This document shows, piece after piece, positions 38,748 through 47,677 of a stretch of 64,000 nucleotides of DNA. Origin of the DNA: a bacterium (GTDB taxonomy: Bacteria > Sysuimicrobiota > Sysuimicrobiia > Sysuimicrobiales > Segetimicrobiaceae); the NCBI GenBank assembly GCA_035295165.1, contig DATGJN010000088.1, positions 1 to 64,000 on the forward strand, written 5' to 3'. Both the position numbers and the translations under genes were made by a program. Positions within the stretch are counted from its first letter, which is position 1. Each line of letters starts with the position of its first letter. The notes under the pieces are model-generated. The model saw only the letters and a list, made by a program, of their open reading frames with translations, made no database searches and was not told the origin of the DNA.

Positions 38748-39941
38748 CTAAGTGCCCGCGCACGGCTGCGACGGCCGCACCTCGGCGGACACCGCGGAGA
38801 CGAGCGCGTCGACGTCCGCCTCCGTGTTGTACCCTTGAATGGACACGCGCAACACCGCCCGATCCTTCCATGCCGTGACCGGCACCTCGATCTGATGCTC
38901 CGTCCACAGCCGCCGCCGCAGCTCCGGCGCGTCGGCGGCGGGGATCGGGATCGGCACGCTCGCCATCTGCGCGTACCACACCGGCGAATCCGCTGACAGC
39001 AGCGGGAGGCCGCTCACCGCGGCGAGGGCGGTGCGCGCACGCCTCGCCAGCGCGTGGCAGGCCCGCTGCACCGCCGGCCAATTGTGCTCCTGGAGGAAAT
39101 CGATCGCGGCGGGCACGGAGAGAAACGCCGCCACGTCACGCGTTCCCTGCCATTGCTGCTGGTCCACGAACCCGGACGGCCAGCCCCAGCTCACGACAAG
39201 CGGCATGAGCAGCGGCTGCATCTCGCGGCGCGCGTACAGAAACGCGGAGCCTTTCGGCGCGCACATCCACTTGTGGCAGTTGCCGGCGTAGAAGTCTACC
39301 CCGAGCTTGTGCAGATCGACCGGGATCTGCCCGGGCGCGTGCGCCCCGTCGACCACCGTGAGAATCCCGGCCTCCCGAGCGCGTCGGACCAGCGGCCCAA
39401 CGGGGAGCGTCAACGCGGTCGGGGACGTGATGTGGCTGAGGAACAACACCCGCGTCCGCTCCGTGACGCGCGACCACACCGCATCAACGACCTGCTCCGG
39501 AGATTCCAACGGCAACGGCAGTTCCGCCCGCACGTACGCGGCGCCCTGCTGTCCGCAGACGAACGTCCAGGTCTTGTCGAGCGCGCCGTACTCATGATCC
39601 GTCCCGAGCACCTCGTCCCCGGGCCGCAGCACCACGGAACGCGCGACGACGTTGAGCCCCGTGGTTGCGTTTGGCACGTACACGAGGTCGTCGGCGGCGG
39701 GTGCGCCGACGAATTCGGCCAGCCGTGCTCTGGCGCCCTGCATCAGGTCCCGGAACCGGTAGAAGAGAAAATCCACCGGCTGCCGTTCGAGCTCCAGCTG
39801 CCAGCGTTGATAGACCTCGAACACCGATCGCGGGCAGGCGCCGTACGATCCGTGGTTCAGGAAGACCACGTCTGGCCGCAGGAGAAACAACTCACGAAGA
39901 CCGCGGAGCGGCGCGGCGCTCGCGTCGTCTGAGCGTAGCAT
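38748..39941 (-). CDS. Class V aminotransferase (isopenicillin-N-epimerase-like PLP enzyme)
   Basis: A 397-aa PLP enzyme of the IscS/CefD fold. It starts with FLLRPDVVFLNHGSYGACPR, then VPNATTGLNVVARSV. The cofactor is bound through DGAHAPGQIPVDLHKLGVDF and the Schiff-base lysine in GNCHKWMCAPKGSAFLY. The C-terminal small domain has RVSIQGYNTEADVDALV. The FLNHGSYG start and SHITSPTAL are typical of the epimerase/cysteine-desulfurase-like subgroup. The substrate is unknown. ATG 39941 is preceded by AAAGGGG. Confidence 0.88.
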   Translation of the reverse strand: MLRSDDASAAPLRGLRELFLLRPDVVFLNHGSYGACPRSVFEVYQRWQLELERQPVDFLFYRFRDLMQGARARLAEFVGAPAADDLVYVPNATTGLNVVARSVVLRPGDEVLGTDHEYGALDKTWTFVCGQQGAAYVRAELPLPLESPEQVVDAVWSRVTERTRVLFLSHITSPTALTLPVGPLVRRAREAGILTVVDGAHAPGQIPVDLHKLGVDFYAGNCHKWMCAPKGSAFLYARREMQPLLMPLVVSWGWPSGFVDQQQWQGTRDVAAFLSVPAAIDFLQEHNWPAVQRACHALARRARTALAAVSGLPLLSADSPVWYAQMASVPIPIPAADAPELRRRLWTEHQIEVPVTAWKDRAVLRVSIQGYNTEADVDALVSAVSAEVRPSQPCAGT

Positions 39942-40171
39942 CACGGAGCCCCTTTCGACATCGGTGGATGCACGCCGGCGTGTGTTCCACCAACCGGCCG
40001 CCCTGCCCTGCCGCACGCGGGGTGCCCCTTCGTCGCCTCCGCGACCCCAAGAGGGGCGAACGCGCCGCTGGGGAATGTCCCCGTACGGCGTGCGGCCGGA
40101 CGGGCCGGCCGCACGCCTCCGGAGACGCGACAATCCTCGGCTCCGAGATTCAACGACAAGGGTGAGGTGCG

Positions 40172-41572
40172 ATGAACGTTGCCGCCGCGGACGCATACCT
40201 GACGAAAGCACACGACCGGCATCTCGAGGAGCTGATGGCGTTCCTCCGCATTCCGAGCGTGAGCGCGCTTCCGGCGCACAGGGACGCCGTGGCCAAAGCC
40301 GCGGACTGGCTCGCGGAGCGTCTCAGGGCGGTGGGCACGCCCGACGTGCGTATCCTGCCGACCGCCGGGAACCCGGTCGTGTACGGCCACTGGCACGTAC
40401 GGGACGGAGCGCCGACGATCTTGATCTACGGCCACTACGACGTGCAGCCCGTGGATCCGCTCGCCTTGTGGGAATCCCCGCCGTTCGAACCAACCGTGCG
40501 GGACGGCTGCCTGTTCGCCCGCGGGGCGACGGACGACAAGGGAAGCCTGTACACCCCGATCGCCGCGCTCGACGCGGTGCGCGAGGTGGCCGGGGCGCCG
40601 GCGCTCAACCTGAAGTTCATGTTCGAGGGCGAGGAGGAAATCGGCAGCCCCAACCTCGGACCGTGCATCGCTGAGCACAGCACCCTGCTGGACGCGGATC
40701 TGTCGATCAGCGCCGACGGCTCGATGCTGGACGTGGACACGCCCTCGCTGACGATCGGCAACCGGGGGCTCACGGCGGTCCAGATCGATGCGCGGGGTGC
40801 GCGCACGGACCTGCACTCCGGCGTGTACGGCGGAGCGGTCCCGAACCCGATCCACGCCCTGACGACGCTCCTCGCCGGGATGCACGACGCGCAGGGCCGG
40901 GTCACCGTTCAGGGATTCTACGACGAGGTACGCCCGCTCACCGCGTCAGATCGGCAGGAGATCGCCCGCGTGCCCTTCGACGAAGCGTCCTACCGGTCGC
41001 AACTCGCGGTCACGGCGCTCACCGGCGAGCCGGAGTACACGCCGGTGGAACGCGTGACGGTCCGGCCGACCCTCGAGATCAACGGTATCTGGGGCGGCTT
41101 CCAGGGCGACGGCATCAAGACGGTACTCCCCGCGGAGGCGCACGCCAAGATCACCTGCCGCCTGGTGCCGGATCAGGATCCGGACTGGGTCGCCGACGCG
41201 ATCGAGCGGCACGTCCACCGCCACGCGCCGGCCGGGGTCAAGTTCACCGTGTCGCGCTTCCCTGGCAAGGCGCACGCCTACATGATGCCATCCGACCACC
41301 CCGGGCTGGCCGCGGCCGCCAACGCGCTCAAGGACGTGTACGGAAAGGATCCCGTCCGCGTCCGGATCGGCGGCACGCTCCCGGTCTCGGATCTGCTGCG
41401 GAGCGGCCTCGGGATGTGGCTCGTGTTTTTCGCGTTCGGCGAGCCCGACAACCGGATGCACGCGCCGAACGAGTTCCTGCGCCTCCAGAGTTTCGACCGC
41501 GGCGCGCGCGCCTACGTGCGCTTGTTCGAGGAGCTCGGCGCGCTCGCGCCGACCGCGTTGCGGGCCGGCTGA
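40172..41572 (+). CDS. M20 family dipeptidase/peptidase (ArgE/DapE-like)
   Basis: A 466-aa dinuclear zinc peptidase. Metal ligands appear in IYGHYDVQPVD (His, about residue 92), GATDDKGSL (bridging Asp, about 115), FEGEEEIGSPN (catalytic and metal Glu), SADGSM and the C-terminal ending HAPNEFL (His). A lid domain begins near GNRGLTAVQIDARGARTDLH. The family includes cytosolic nonspecific dipeptidases. Its 3' end overlaps the end of the convergent S9 peptidase gene by 61 bases. Confidence 0.92.
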   Translation: MNVAAADAYLTKAHDRHLEELMAFLRIPSVSALPAHRDAVAKAADWLAERLRAVGTPDVRILPTAGNPVVYGHWHVRDGAPTILIYGHYDVQPVDPLALWESPPFEPTVRDGCLFARGATDDKGSLYTPIAALDAVREVAGAPALNLKFMFEGEEEIGSPNLGPCIAEHSTLLDADLSISADGSMLDVDTPSLTIGNRGLTAVQIDARGARTDLHSGVYGGAVPNPIHALTTLLAGMHDAQGRVTVQGFYDEVRPLTASDRQEIARVPFDEASYRSQLAVTALTGEPEYTPVERVTVRPTLEINGIWGGFQGDGIKTVLPAEAHAKITCRLVPDQDPDWVADAIERHVHRHAPAGVKFTVSRFPGKAHAYMMPSDHPGLAAAANALKDVYGKDPVRVRIGGTLPVSDLLRSGLGMWLVFFAFGEPDNRMHAPNEFLRLQSFDRGARAYVRLFEELGALAPTALRAG

Positions 41573-43569
41573 GCGGGGCGGAGGTAGCGGTCGAGCCACG
41601 CCAGAATGTGTCGCAACTGTGCGACGCGGTGCCGCGGCTGCCCCGACGCCGACATGCCGTGGCTTTCACCCGGGAAGCGCACAAACAGCGCCGGCGTCCC
41701 AAGCTTCATCAGCGCGGTGAAGAGCTGCTCCGACTGCGCGATCGGACAGCGCAAGTCGTTCTCGCCGTGGAGGATCAACATCGGCGTCTTCATCTGACGC
41801 ACGTACGTAATGGGTGACCGCTCCCGGTAGAACTCGGCCGCGTCCCATGGATCGCCGGGAAACTCCCAACGCCCGTTGTGGTACGCGATGTCGGACGTCC
41901 CCCATTGCGCGTACCGATCGCAGGTGGTCCGCATCGTCACCGCGGCCCGGAAGCGCTGCGTGTGTCCCACGATCCAGTTGGTCATGTACCCGCCGTAGCT
42001 GCCGCCGGCGACGCCGAGCCGATCCGGATCGATCCAGGCGTGCGCGCCGACCGTGTGGTCCACGACGCGCATGAGATCCTCGTAGTCCTTGCCGCCCCAG
42101 TCGTGATGGGTCGCCGCGCAGAACGCTTCGCCGTACCCCTGGCTGCCGCGCGGATTCGCGTAGACGACGCCATAGCCCGCGGCGCACAGGAGCTGGAACT
42201 GATGCATGAACGCGTACCCGTACGCGCTGTGCGGCCCGCCGTGAATCTCGAGCACCGTGGGGATCCGGTCTCCCGCGACGGTCCCGGCCGGCTTCATGAC
42301 CCAGCCCTCGACCGGCCACCCGTCCGCTCCGGTGCATTCGAACCGCTCCGGTACCGCAAGCGCCAGCGCGTCCAGCACGGCGCCGTTCCACCGCGTGAGA
42401 CGGCGAAGCGCCCGCGGCGCGGGATCCCCCAGCTCGGCGACGGCGACCTCGCCGGGCGTGCGCGGATCGCCCTCCACGCAGGCGAGGCGGCGCCCCGCCC
42501 GATCCAGCGAGCAGCCGACCACATCGTGGTCACCCGTCGTCTCGAGCCGGACGGCGCCGTCGGCGACCGCCACGGACGCAATCTGGGTGCTGCCGCCGTC
42601 CGCGGTCATGAAGTAGATGCGGCCGCCGTCCGGAGACCACGTCAGCCCGCCCGTGCTGGCGTTCGCCCGCACGTCGGACCCGATGTGATGCTCCACGCTC
42701 CGGTCGTGCCCGCGGGAGAGACACCGGGACTCGCCCCCAGTCGCCGGGACGACCCACACCCGGAGATGGCTCGCGCCCCAGTAGACGTTGTCGTGGCCCA
42801 CGTACGCGACGTGCGTGCCGTCCGGGGACCAGCAGGGCAACAGGGCGGGCCCGGCGCACCGCGTCAGCGGGCGCGGCGGCGCGGCCCCGCCAACGGGAAC
42901 CACCCAGATGTCGCCCGCGCCTGCCAGGTCCGCGTCCGGGGACGCGTCCCCCGCGTAGGCGAGGAGCGCGCCGTCAGGGGACCAGGCCGGGTTGATGTGG
43001 TCGTAGTCGCCTTGGGTCACCTGCCGGAGGCCACCGCCGTCCGCGTCCACGACGAATACCTGCTTCCAGCGACCGTCCCAGATACCCTCGCCGTCCTGCT
43101 TGTAGTGCAGTCGCGAGATCACGCGGACGTCGCTGGCCTCGTCCGACGGGGCCGCCTCCGGCTTGCCGACGAAGGCGATCGACCGCCCGTCGGGGGCCCA
43201 CGCGAACTCGGACGGGGACAGCGCCCCGGACGTGAGCGGTCGCGCTTCCCCACCGCCGGCGGCGATGACCCACAGTTGCTTCGGACCGCCCCGGTCCGAG
43301 AGGAACGCGACGCATCCCCCGTCGGGGGACCAGCGCGGCCCGGCGTCCCTCGCCGCCGCGGTCGTCAGCTGCCACGGTGCGTCGCCGCTCACGGGAGCCA
43401 CCCACAGATGACTTTGGTAGCCGTTCGCCGCGACGTCGACCACCGTCACCGCGCAGACGACGCGGGAACCGTCCGGCGCGATCTGTGGATCGTTCGCGAT
43501 CCGCAACGCGAGCCCGTCTTCGACCGTGATCGAGCGGGTCGCGGAGGCTGCGGCGTGGGACCGCTCCAT
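41512..43569 (-). CDS. S9 family prolyl oligopeptidase/acylaminoacyl peptidase
   Basis: A 685-aa protein. An N-terminal seven-bladed propeller of repeats such as APDGSRVVCAVTVV, WSPDGGCVAFLSDRGG and WSPDGTHVAYVGHDN precedes an alpha/beta hydrolase domain. Catalytic Ser is in GVAGGSYGGYMTNW, Asp in LHGENDLRCP and His in GESHGMS. The oxyanion HGGPHSAYG is also present. No signal peptide is seen, so it is probably cytosolic, trimming short peptides. ATG 43569 follows AGGAGAACGC. Coupled to the enolase-superfamily gene upstream (20 bases). Confidence 0.92.
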   Translation of the reverse strand: MERSHAAASATRSITVEDGLALRIANDPQIAPDGSRVVCAVTVVDVAANGYQSHLWVAPVSGDAPWQLTTAAARDAGPRWSPDGGCVAFLSDRGGPKQLWVIAAGGGEARPLTSGALSPSEFAWAPDGRSIAFVGKPEAAPSDEASDVRVISRLHYKQDGEGIWDGRWKQVFVVDADGGGLRQVTQGDYDHINPAWSPDGALLAYAGDASPDADLAGAGDIWVVPVGGAAPPRPLTRCAGPALLPCWSPDGTHVAYVGHDNVYWGASHLRVWVVPATGGESRCLSRGHDRSVEHHIGSDVRANASTGGLTWSPDGGRIYFMTADGGSTQIASVAVADGAVRLETTGDHDVVGCSLDRAGRRLACVEGDPRTPGEVAVAELGDPAPRALRRLTRWNGAVLDALALAVPERFECTGADGWPVEGWVMKPAGTVAGDRIPTVLEIHGGPHSAYGYAFMHQFQLLCAAGYGVVYANPRGSQGYGEAFCAATHHDWGGKDYEDLMRVVDHTVGAHAWIDPDRLGVAGGSYGGYMTNWIVGHTQRFRAAVTMRTTCDRYAQWGTSDIAYHNGRWEFPGDPWDAAEFYRERSPITYVRQMKTPMLILHGENDLRCPIAQSEQLFTALMKLGTPALFVRFPGESHGMSASGQPRHRVAQLRHILAWLDRYLRPAQPARNAVGASAPSSSNKRT

Positions 43570-43589
43570 GCGTTCTCCTCGCGCGGCCA

Positions 43590-44756
43590 TCACACCCACC
43601 ACCGGTAGCGGGACGGGTTGGTGAACGTCGTGACGTACTGACCGTCGCGCCCATAGCGGGCCGTGCCGCGTTCGAGCGCTTCCGGGTCGAGTTCGACGCC
43701 GAGGCCGGGGCCGGTCGGCACGGCGATCGTGCCGCCGGCGATCGGCAGCGGACCGCCGGCGATCACGTCGTCCGCGTGGAACCAGTGCGTGACGTCGATC
43801 GGGTAGCTAAGGTGCGCGGTGGCCGCTGCGAGGTGCAGCCGGGCGGCGGTGGCGATCCCCAACTCGTGCGAACTGTGCAGCCCGAACCCAATGTTCATTC
43901 CCTCGCACAGCGCCGCGAGTTTCCGCGTCGGCCACATGCCGCCCCAGATCCGGTGGTCGCCGAGGATGACGTCCGCGGCCTGAGCGCGGAACGCGACCGG
44001 GACCTCGTCGAAGTTGCGAACACACATATTGGTCGCGAGGGGAATGGGGACGGTGGAGCGCACGCGTTGCATGCCTTCGATGCCCCACGTCGGATCCTCC
44101 ATCCATTCCAGGTCCAGATCGAGCGCCCGCTGCCCGAATCGGATGCTCTCCTCCGGGGACCAGACGCCGTTCGGGTCGACGCGCAGCGCGAGGCCGTCGC
44201 CGAACTTCCGGCGCAGGGCGCGCAGCGCCCCGAGCTCCGACCCCGGGCGGTACACGCCGGCCTTCACCTTGACCGCCCCGAACCCCCATCGCGCGATCGC
44301 TTCCTCCGCAGCCCCCAGCGTCGCCGAGGCGAAGTCGGCCTCGGTGTCTTCGTGGGTGAACAGCGGCGCGCAGACGGGGACGGCGCTCCGATACCGGCCG
44401 CCGAGCAGGTCGCACACCGGCCGCCCCACGGCCTTGCCCATGATGTCCCACACCGCCATCTCGACCGCGGACATCGCGGTCGGCGTCGGCCCGTACAATC
44501 CGCGGTGCGGCCCGGGGAGGCGTTCCACGATCGCCTCGATGCGGAACGGATCCTGACCGCGGAGCGCCTCATAGGCCCGCAGGATCTCCTCCTGGGTCTC
44601 GGCGCCTCCCGGCGCCTCGCCGAGCCCGACGATGCCGTCGTCGGTACCGAGGCGTACGATGCACTTGCTCGTCCCGCTCGCCTTGGACGTGGCGGAGGAC
44701 ATCGTATGCGTGTACGTGATGTTGATGGGATCGATTTTCAGATCGGTGATCTTCAC
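43590..44756 (-). CDS. Enolase superfamily acid-sugar dehydratase-like protein
   Basis: A 388-aa member of the mandelate racemase/muconate lactonising group. The N-terminal capping domain begins MKITDLKIDPINITYTH. The barrel carries VKVKAG (KxK catalytic lysine), DPNGVW (metal Asp), WMEDPTW (metal Glu), VILGDHRIWGG (metal Asp) and GLHSSHELG (catalytic His). KxK with a His is the pattern of glucarate or related acid-sugar dehydratases rather than the double-Lys dipeptide epimerases. The precise substrate is not certain. It is next to an S9 peptidase, so dipeptide-related chemistry was considered and judged less likely. Confidence 0.85.
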   Translation of the reverse strand: MKITDLKIDPINITYTHTMSSATSKASGTSKCIVRLGTDDGIVGLGEAPGGAETQEEILRAYEALRGQDPFRIEAIVERLPGPHRGLYGPTPTAMSAVEMAVWDIMGKAVGRPVCDLLGGRYRSAVPVCAPLFTHEDTEADFASATLGAAEEAIARWGFGAVKVKAGVYRPGSELGALRALRRKFGDGLALRVDPNGVWSPEESIRFGQRALDLDLEWMEDPTWGIEGMQRVRSTVPIPLATNMCVRNFDEVPVAFRAQAADVILGDHRIWGGMWPTRKLAALCEGMNIGFGLHSSHELGIATAARLHLAAATAHLSYPIDVTHWFHADDVIAGGPLPIAGGTIAVPTGPGLGVELDPEALERGTARYGRDGQYVTTFTNPSRYRWWV

Positions 44757-44958
44757 GTGGCTCCTCCTACAGCGTACCGCGGTCTCGCCGCGCCGGATGC
44801 GCGCGCACCGTCAGAGAGCGGTCGCGTTGCAGACATTCTCTGCCGTCGACGCGGATTCCTAAGCCTCTCACCGGAGGGCGCCCGAGGGGCGTTTTCACGC
44901 GCGCTTCAAGGATTTTCCTCGCACGCCCGCCAACTCCACTGCAGAAGGAGGGATCGCC

Positions 44959-45654
44959 ATGATCGGCAAGACCCGGGCACTCGCCGTCGGCCTTGTCGTC
45001 CTGCTGGCCACTCCGGCTGCGGCCGTGGCGCAGTCAGACGAGTTTGTGCGCCAGGAGCGGTGGGCAAACGTGACCTGGCAGTTCCAAGACGGCTACGCGA
45101 TGGGGGTCTGGGACACTGTGCAGGATCTCGCCGATTTTCCGGCCGACGTGCGGGCGTACGTTCCGTTGCTCATTCGCAAAGCCCACACATGCCTGCGCTC
45201 GATGACGCAGAGTACGGAGGTCGCAACCTTCGCATCGCGCGCGATCGCCAGAATCGCCAACCCCCAGCAGAATGTCATCTCCTCTCTCGTGTCCAGCTTC
45301 GCGGCGTGCGACGTCGTCGGCGCGCCCTCAAATTCCACGGTGGACGCCGTGGGAGGGACCTTTATGTGGAAGGGCCGCTGGGATACCGATCGCGAGTACT
45401 TCGCCCGTGAGGACCTGCACGAGGGTTACGCGTCCGGCGTCGCCGACATCGTCCGGCATTTGGACAACACGGGGAAGACACCCTCGGTGCTCGTGCGCGA
45501 CATCATCGACGCCGGAAAGTGCGCGATCGTGAAGACCGTGGACGACCTGGCCAACCTGGTCGGCCCGGCGATCGACGCGCACAAGGACGATCCCTCGGCG
45601 TCGACTTCCGGGGTCATCTTCGACGCGTTCCTCGCGTGCGGGCGCACGAAGTGA
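44959..45654 (+). CDS. Secreted orphan with two internal repeats
   Basis: A 231-aa protein with a signal peptide (about residues 1-25, cut probably at AVAQS). The mature part has two related units. GYAMGVWDTVQDLADFPADV starts one unit and GYASGVADIVRHLDN starts the other. Each continues to a helical stretch with a Cys (HTCLRSM and AGKCAIVKT) and ends near ...FAACD and ...LACG. It is mainly helical. GAAGGAGGG is 7 bases before ATG 44959. I do not recognise the family. It lies between the enolase gene (divergent) and the gap before doc. Confidence 0.62.
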   Translation: MIGKTRALAVGLVVLLATPAAAVAQSDEFVRQERWANVTWQFQDGYAMGVWDTVQDLADFPADVRAYVPLLIRKAHTCLRSMTQSTEVATFASRAIARIANPQQNVISSLVSSFAACDVVGAPSNSTVDAVGGTFMWKGRWDTDREYFAREDLHEGYASGVADIVRHLDNTGKTPSVLVRDIIDAGKCAIVKTVDDLANLVGPAIDAHKDDPSASTSGVIFDAFLACGRTK

Positions 45655-46269
45655 CCGCGCAACCCTCGGCGGAAACCGTGCGCCGCGCCTGACTCGGGGC
45701 CCCGGCCGGCGGGTCGCGGCAGCCCGCAACGACCCGCACCACATCCTAGAACGTGCCCGGCCCCCTCGAACGCGAGACTCGCGCCGACTCGTGCCACAGC
45801 CGTCTCGTGTTTCGCCACGTGAGCATGGCGTGCCTCTTGTGGCCTAACGCCATCGCCGCCAGGGATCAGGACCTTCGCGGTTTGCGCGACTTCTTCGTGC
45901 TGGTTGCTGTCCGCAACCACTCCACGGCGCCCGGTGTGGCTTGCCATACGTTTCTTAGCGCTCGAGCACAGATCATCGCCTCTTCTTCGCTGTGCGGTGC
46001 ATACGACGGCGCGTCTTCGTGCGGCAGTTCCTTCCGACCCGTCAGGTAGTCCGCAACACGGTGGTTGACTCCGAGCGCCCGGCGCAGACCTGCGCGCGCA
46101 GCCGGGCTGTTACCTTCGACGCGTGCCTGGACGAACTCGGCCGGCGGGACGAGGCGATCGGTCACTTCCCTCCTTATTGCCCTGTTTACTCGGGGCTCGA
46201 CCACGAAGCCGGAGCGCTCCTCGAGCAGTTCCAGGGCGAGTCGACCGTTTATGGGTGTACGGCCGGACG
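45655..46269. other. Intergenic region upstream of the doc remnant
   Basis: 615 bases without a convincing gene. A minus-strand frame (45866-46423) contains a weak helix-turn-helix-like stretch (RALGVNHRVADYLTGRKELP) but extends across the doc-like sequence, so it is not called. The expected Phd-type antitoxin is not recognised. Confidence 0.3.
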
Positions 46270-46602
46270 TTCTGGATGTACCGGTGGCGCCGCGGAAATC
46301 CGCGATCTTGGTCTCCTTCACTCGGCGCTCGCCATGCCACAAGCTGGAAGCACGACCGAATATTGCCATGGCGATCTCTTCGAGATGGCCGCCGCTCATC
46401 TCTTCCACATCGTCAATAATCATTCATTCCCAGATGGCAACAAGCGCACTGAGATCGCCACGGCACTCGTATCCTCGAGATGCACGACGTTGCGGTCCGT
46501 GCGACCAACGTAGCACTCGCGGGCACCGTCCTGGCGGTCGCTCAAGGGACCTTGCAGAAACGCGGCATCGCGGAGTTTTTCCGGAAACACTCGCGCGCCT
46601 AG
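46270..46602 (+). pseudogene. doc: Doc-type toxin remnant with frameshift
   Basis: The plus-strand frame reads TGGAAEIRDLGLLHSALAMP, then HLFHIVNNHSFPDGNKRTE, the Fic/Doc phosphorylation-loop motif of death-on-curing toxins. After IATALV a one-base deletion near 46471 moves the rest into another frame, which continues LEMHDVAVRATNVALAG and VLAVAQGTLQKRGIAEFFRK and ends at 46602. The two halves match one Doc protein (TA toxins that modify EF-Tu). The N terminus is lost or changed upstream. The gene stops 2 bases before the convergent Gfo/Idh gene. Confidence 0.7.
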
Positions 46603-46603
46603 G

Positions 46604-47638
46604 CTAGCGCCGCGCGCCGGCGTCGGGCACCTCGATCTCGGTCTCCCGTTCCGCGGATTCGACAGTCGCCGCCTGCACCTCGACCACGTGCAGCGTCCGC
46701 GCCGCCGACGTTGGCGCGTCGTGATCGTCCGCGGCGACCGCGTCCAGAAACGCGCGCAGCGACTCGACGAACGCCCCGGCGAGCCGGCCGTTCACCTCGT
46801 CGGCCGTGCGCGGACCGCCGAACACGACTCGCTCACTGTGCCGCGGCCGAAAGAGCGACAGCTCGCGCCGGTTCCCGTCGAGAAACAGTGCCCCGCCAGC
46901 TCCCATCACCTCGAGCCGGCTGTCGGCGGCCGCAGGAAACGTTTCCGGCAGGATCCAGGACGAATGCAGGCTGACCCGAACGCCCCCCTCCAGCGTCAGG
47001 AGCGCGTCGTAACCGTCCACGGTGTCCTTCCGGGACAGCGCTCCGCGATGGGCCACGGCGTAGACCCGGCGCGCGCGGCGGCCGGTCCACGAGAGGATCA
47101 GGTCGATGTCGTGGCTCGACATGAAGTGGATCGGCGTCGTGTGATCCGCCCACCCGGCGATCATGCGCTCCGGCACCCAGGCCGCGTCCCACCGGTGGGA
47201 CTCGATGAAGGCGATCTCCCCGAGGACGCCGGATGCGACGAGCCGTTCGATGCGGCGGGACTCGGGCAGCCAGCGTTGGCTGTAGTTCACCATGCACACG
47301 CGGCGGCGTTCCGCGGCCCGACGGACCAGCGCGCGGGCCTCCGCCGGGTCGATGGCCAGGGGTTTCTCAACGAACACGTGCGCCCCGGCGTCGAGACACG
47401 CCGTGACCGGATCGTGGTGCGCGTGGTCCGGCGTCGCCACGGACACCGCGTCCACGCCGGCACGTAGCAGTTCCTCGAGCGATGTGAACGCGCGAGCACC
47501 GTGACGCGACGCCACGGCGTCTGCGCGCCCCCGGTCCAGATCATACACCCCAATCAAGCGGCATCCGCCAAGTTCGGCGTACGCTCTCGCGTGGCGCGCG
47601 CCCAGCAGGCCCGCACCGACGACGGCAACATTCAGCAC
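46604..47638 (-). CDS. Gfo/Idh/MocA family oxidoreductase (first of two)
   Basis: A 344-aa NAD(P)-dependent dehydrogenase. The Rossmann motif NVAVVGAGLLGARHARAYAE is at residues 3-22, then ATPDHAHHDPV and the catalytic EKPLAIDP motif (Lys, about residue 92). The C-terminal substrate domain has MVNYSQRW, MSSHDIDLILSWTG and GGALFLDGN. Family members oxidise sugars, inositols or related compounds. It directly follows the ABC permeases and a second Gfo/Idh gene on the same strand. Forty bases separate the two dehydrogenases. Confidence 0.9.
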   Translation of the reverse strand: MLNVAVVGAGLLGARHARAYAELGGCRLIGVYDLDRGRADAVASRHGARAFTSLEELLRAGVDAVSVATPDHAHHDPVTACLDAGAHVFVEKPLAIDPAEARALVRRAAERRRVCMVNYSQRWLPESRRIERLVASGVLGEIAFIESHRWDAAWVPERMIAGWADHTTPIHFMSSHDIDLILSWTGRRARRVYAVAHRGALSRKDTVDGYDALLTLEGGVRVSLHSSWILPETFPAAADSRLEVMGAGGALFLDGNRRELSLFRPRHSERVVFGGPRTADEVNGRLAGAFVESLRAFLDAVAADDHDAPTSAARTLHVVEVQAATVESAERETEIEVPDAGARR

Positions 47639-47677
47639 CGTGGACCCTCCTCGTCAGGCCTCATGCTCAGACACGGA

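Noticed and set aside
43590-44756. Dipeptide epimerase call for the enolase-superfamily gene
   Set aside because: The C-terminal site has His (GLHSSHELG), as in acid-sugar dehydratases, not the second Lys of epimerases.
45866-46423. Minus-strand ORF with a helix-turn-helix-like stretch
   Set aside because: Runs antisense across the Doc-like sequence. The weak HTH resemblance is not enough. It could be revisited as an antitoxin.
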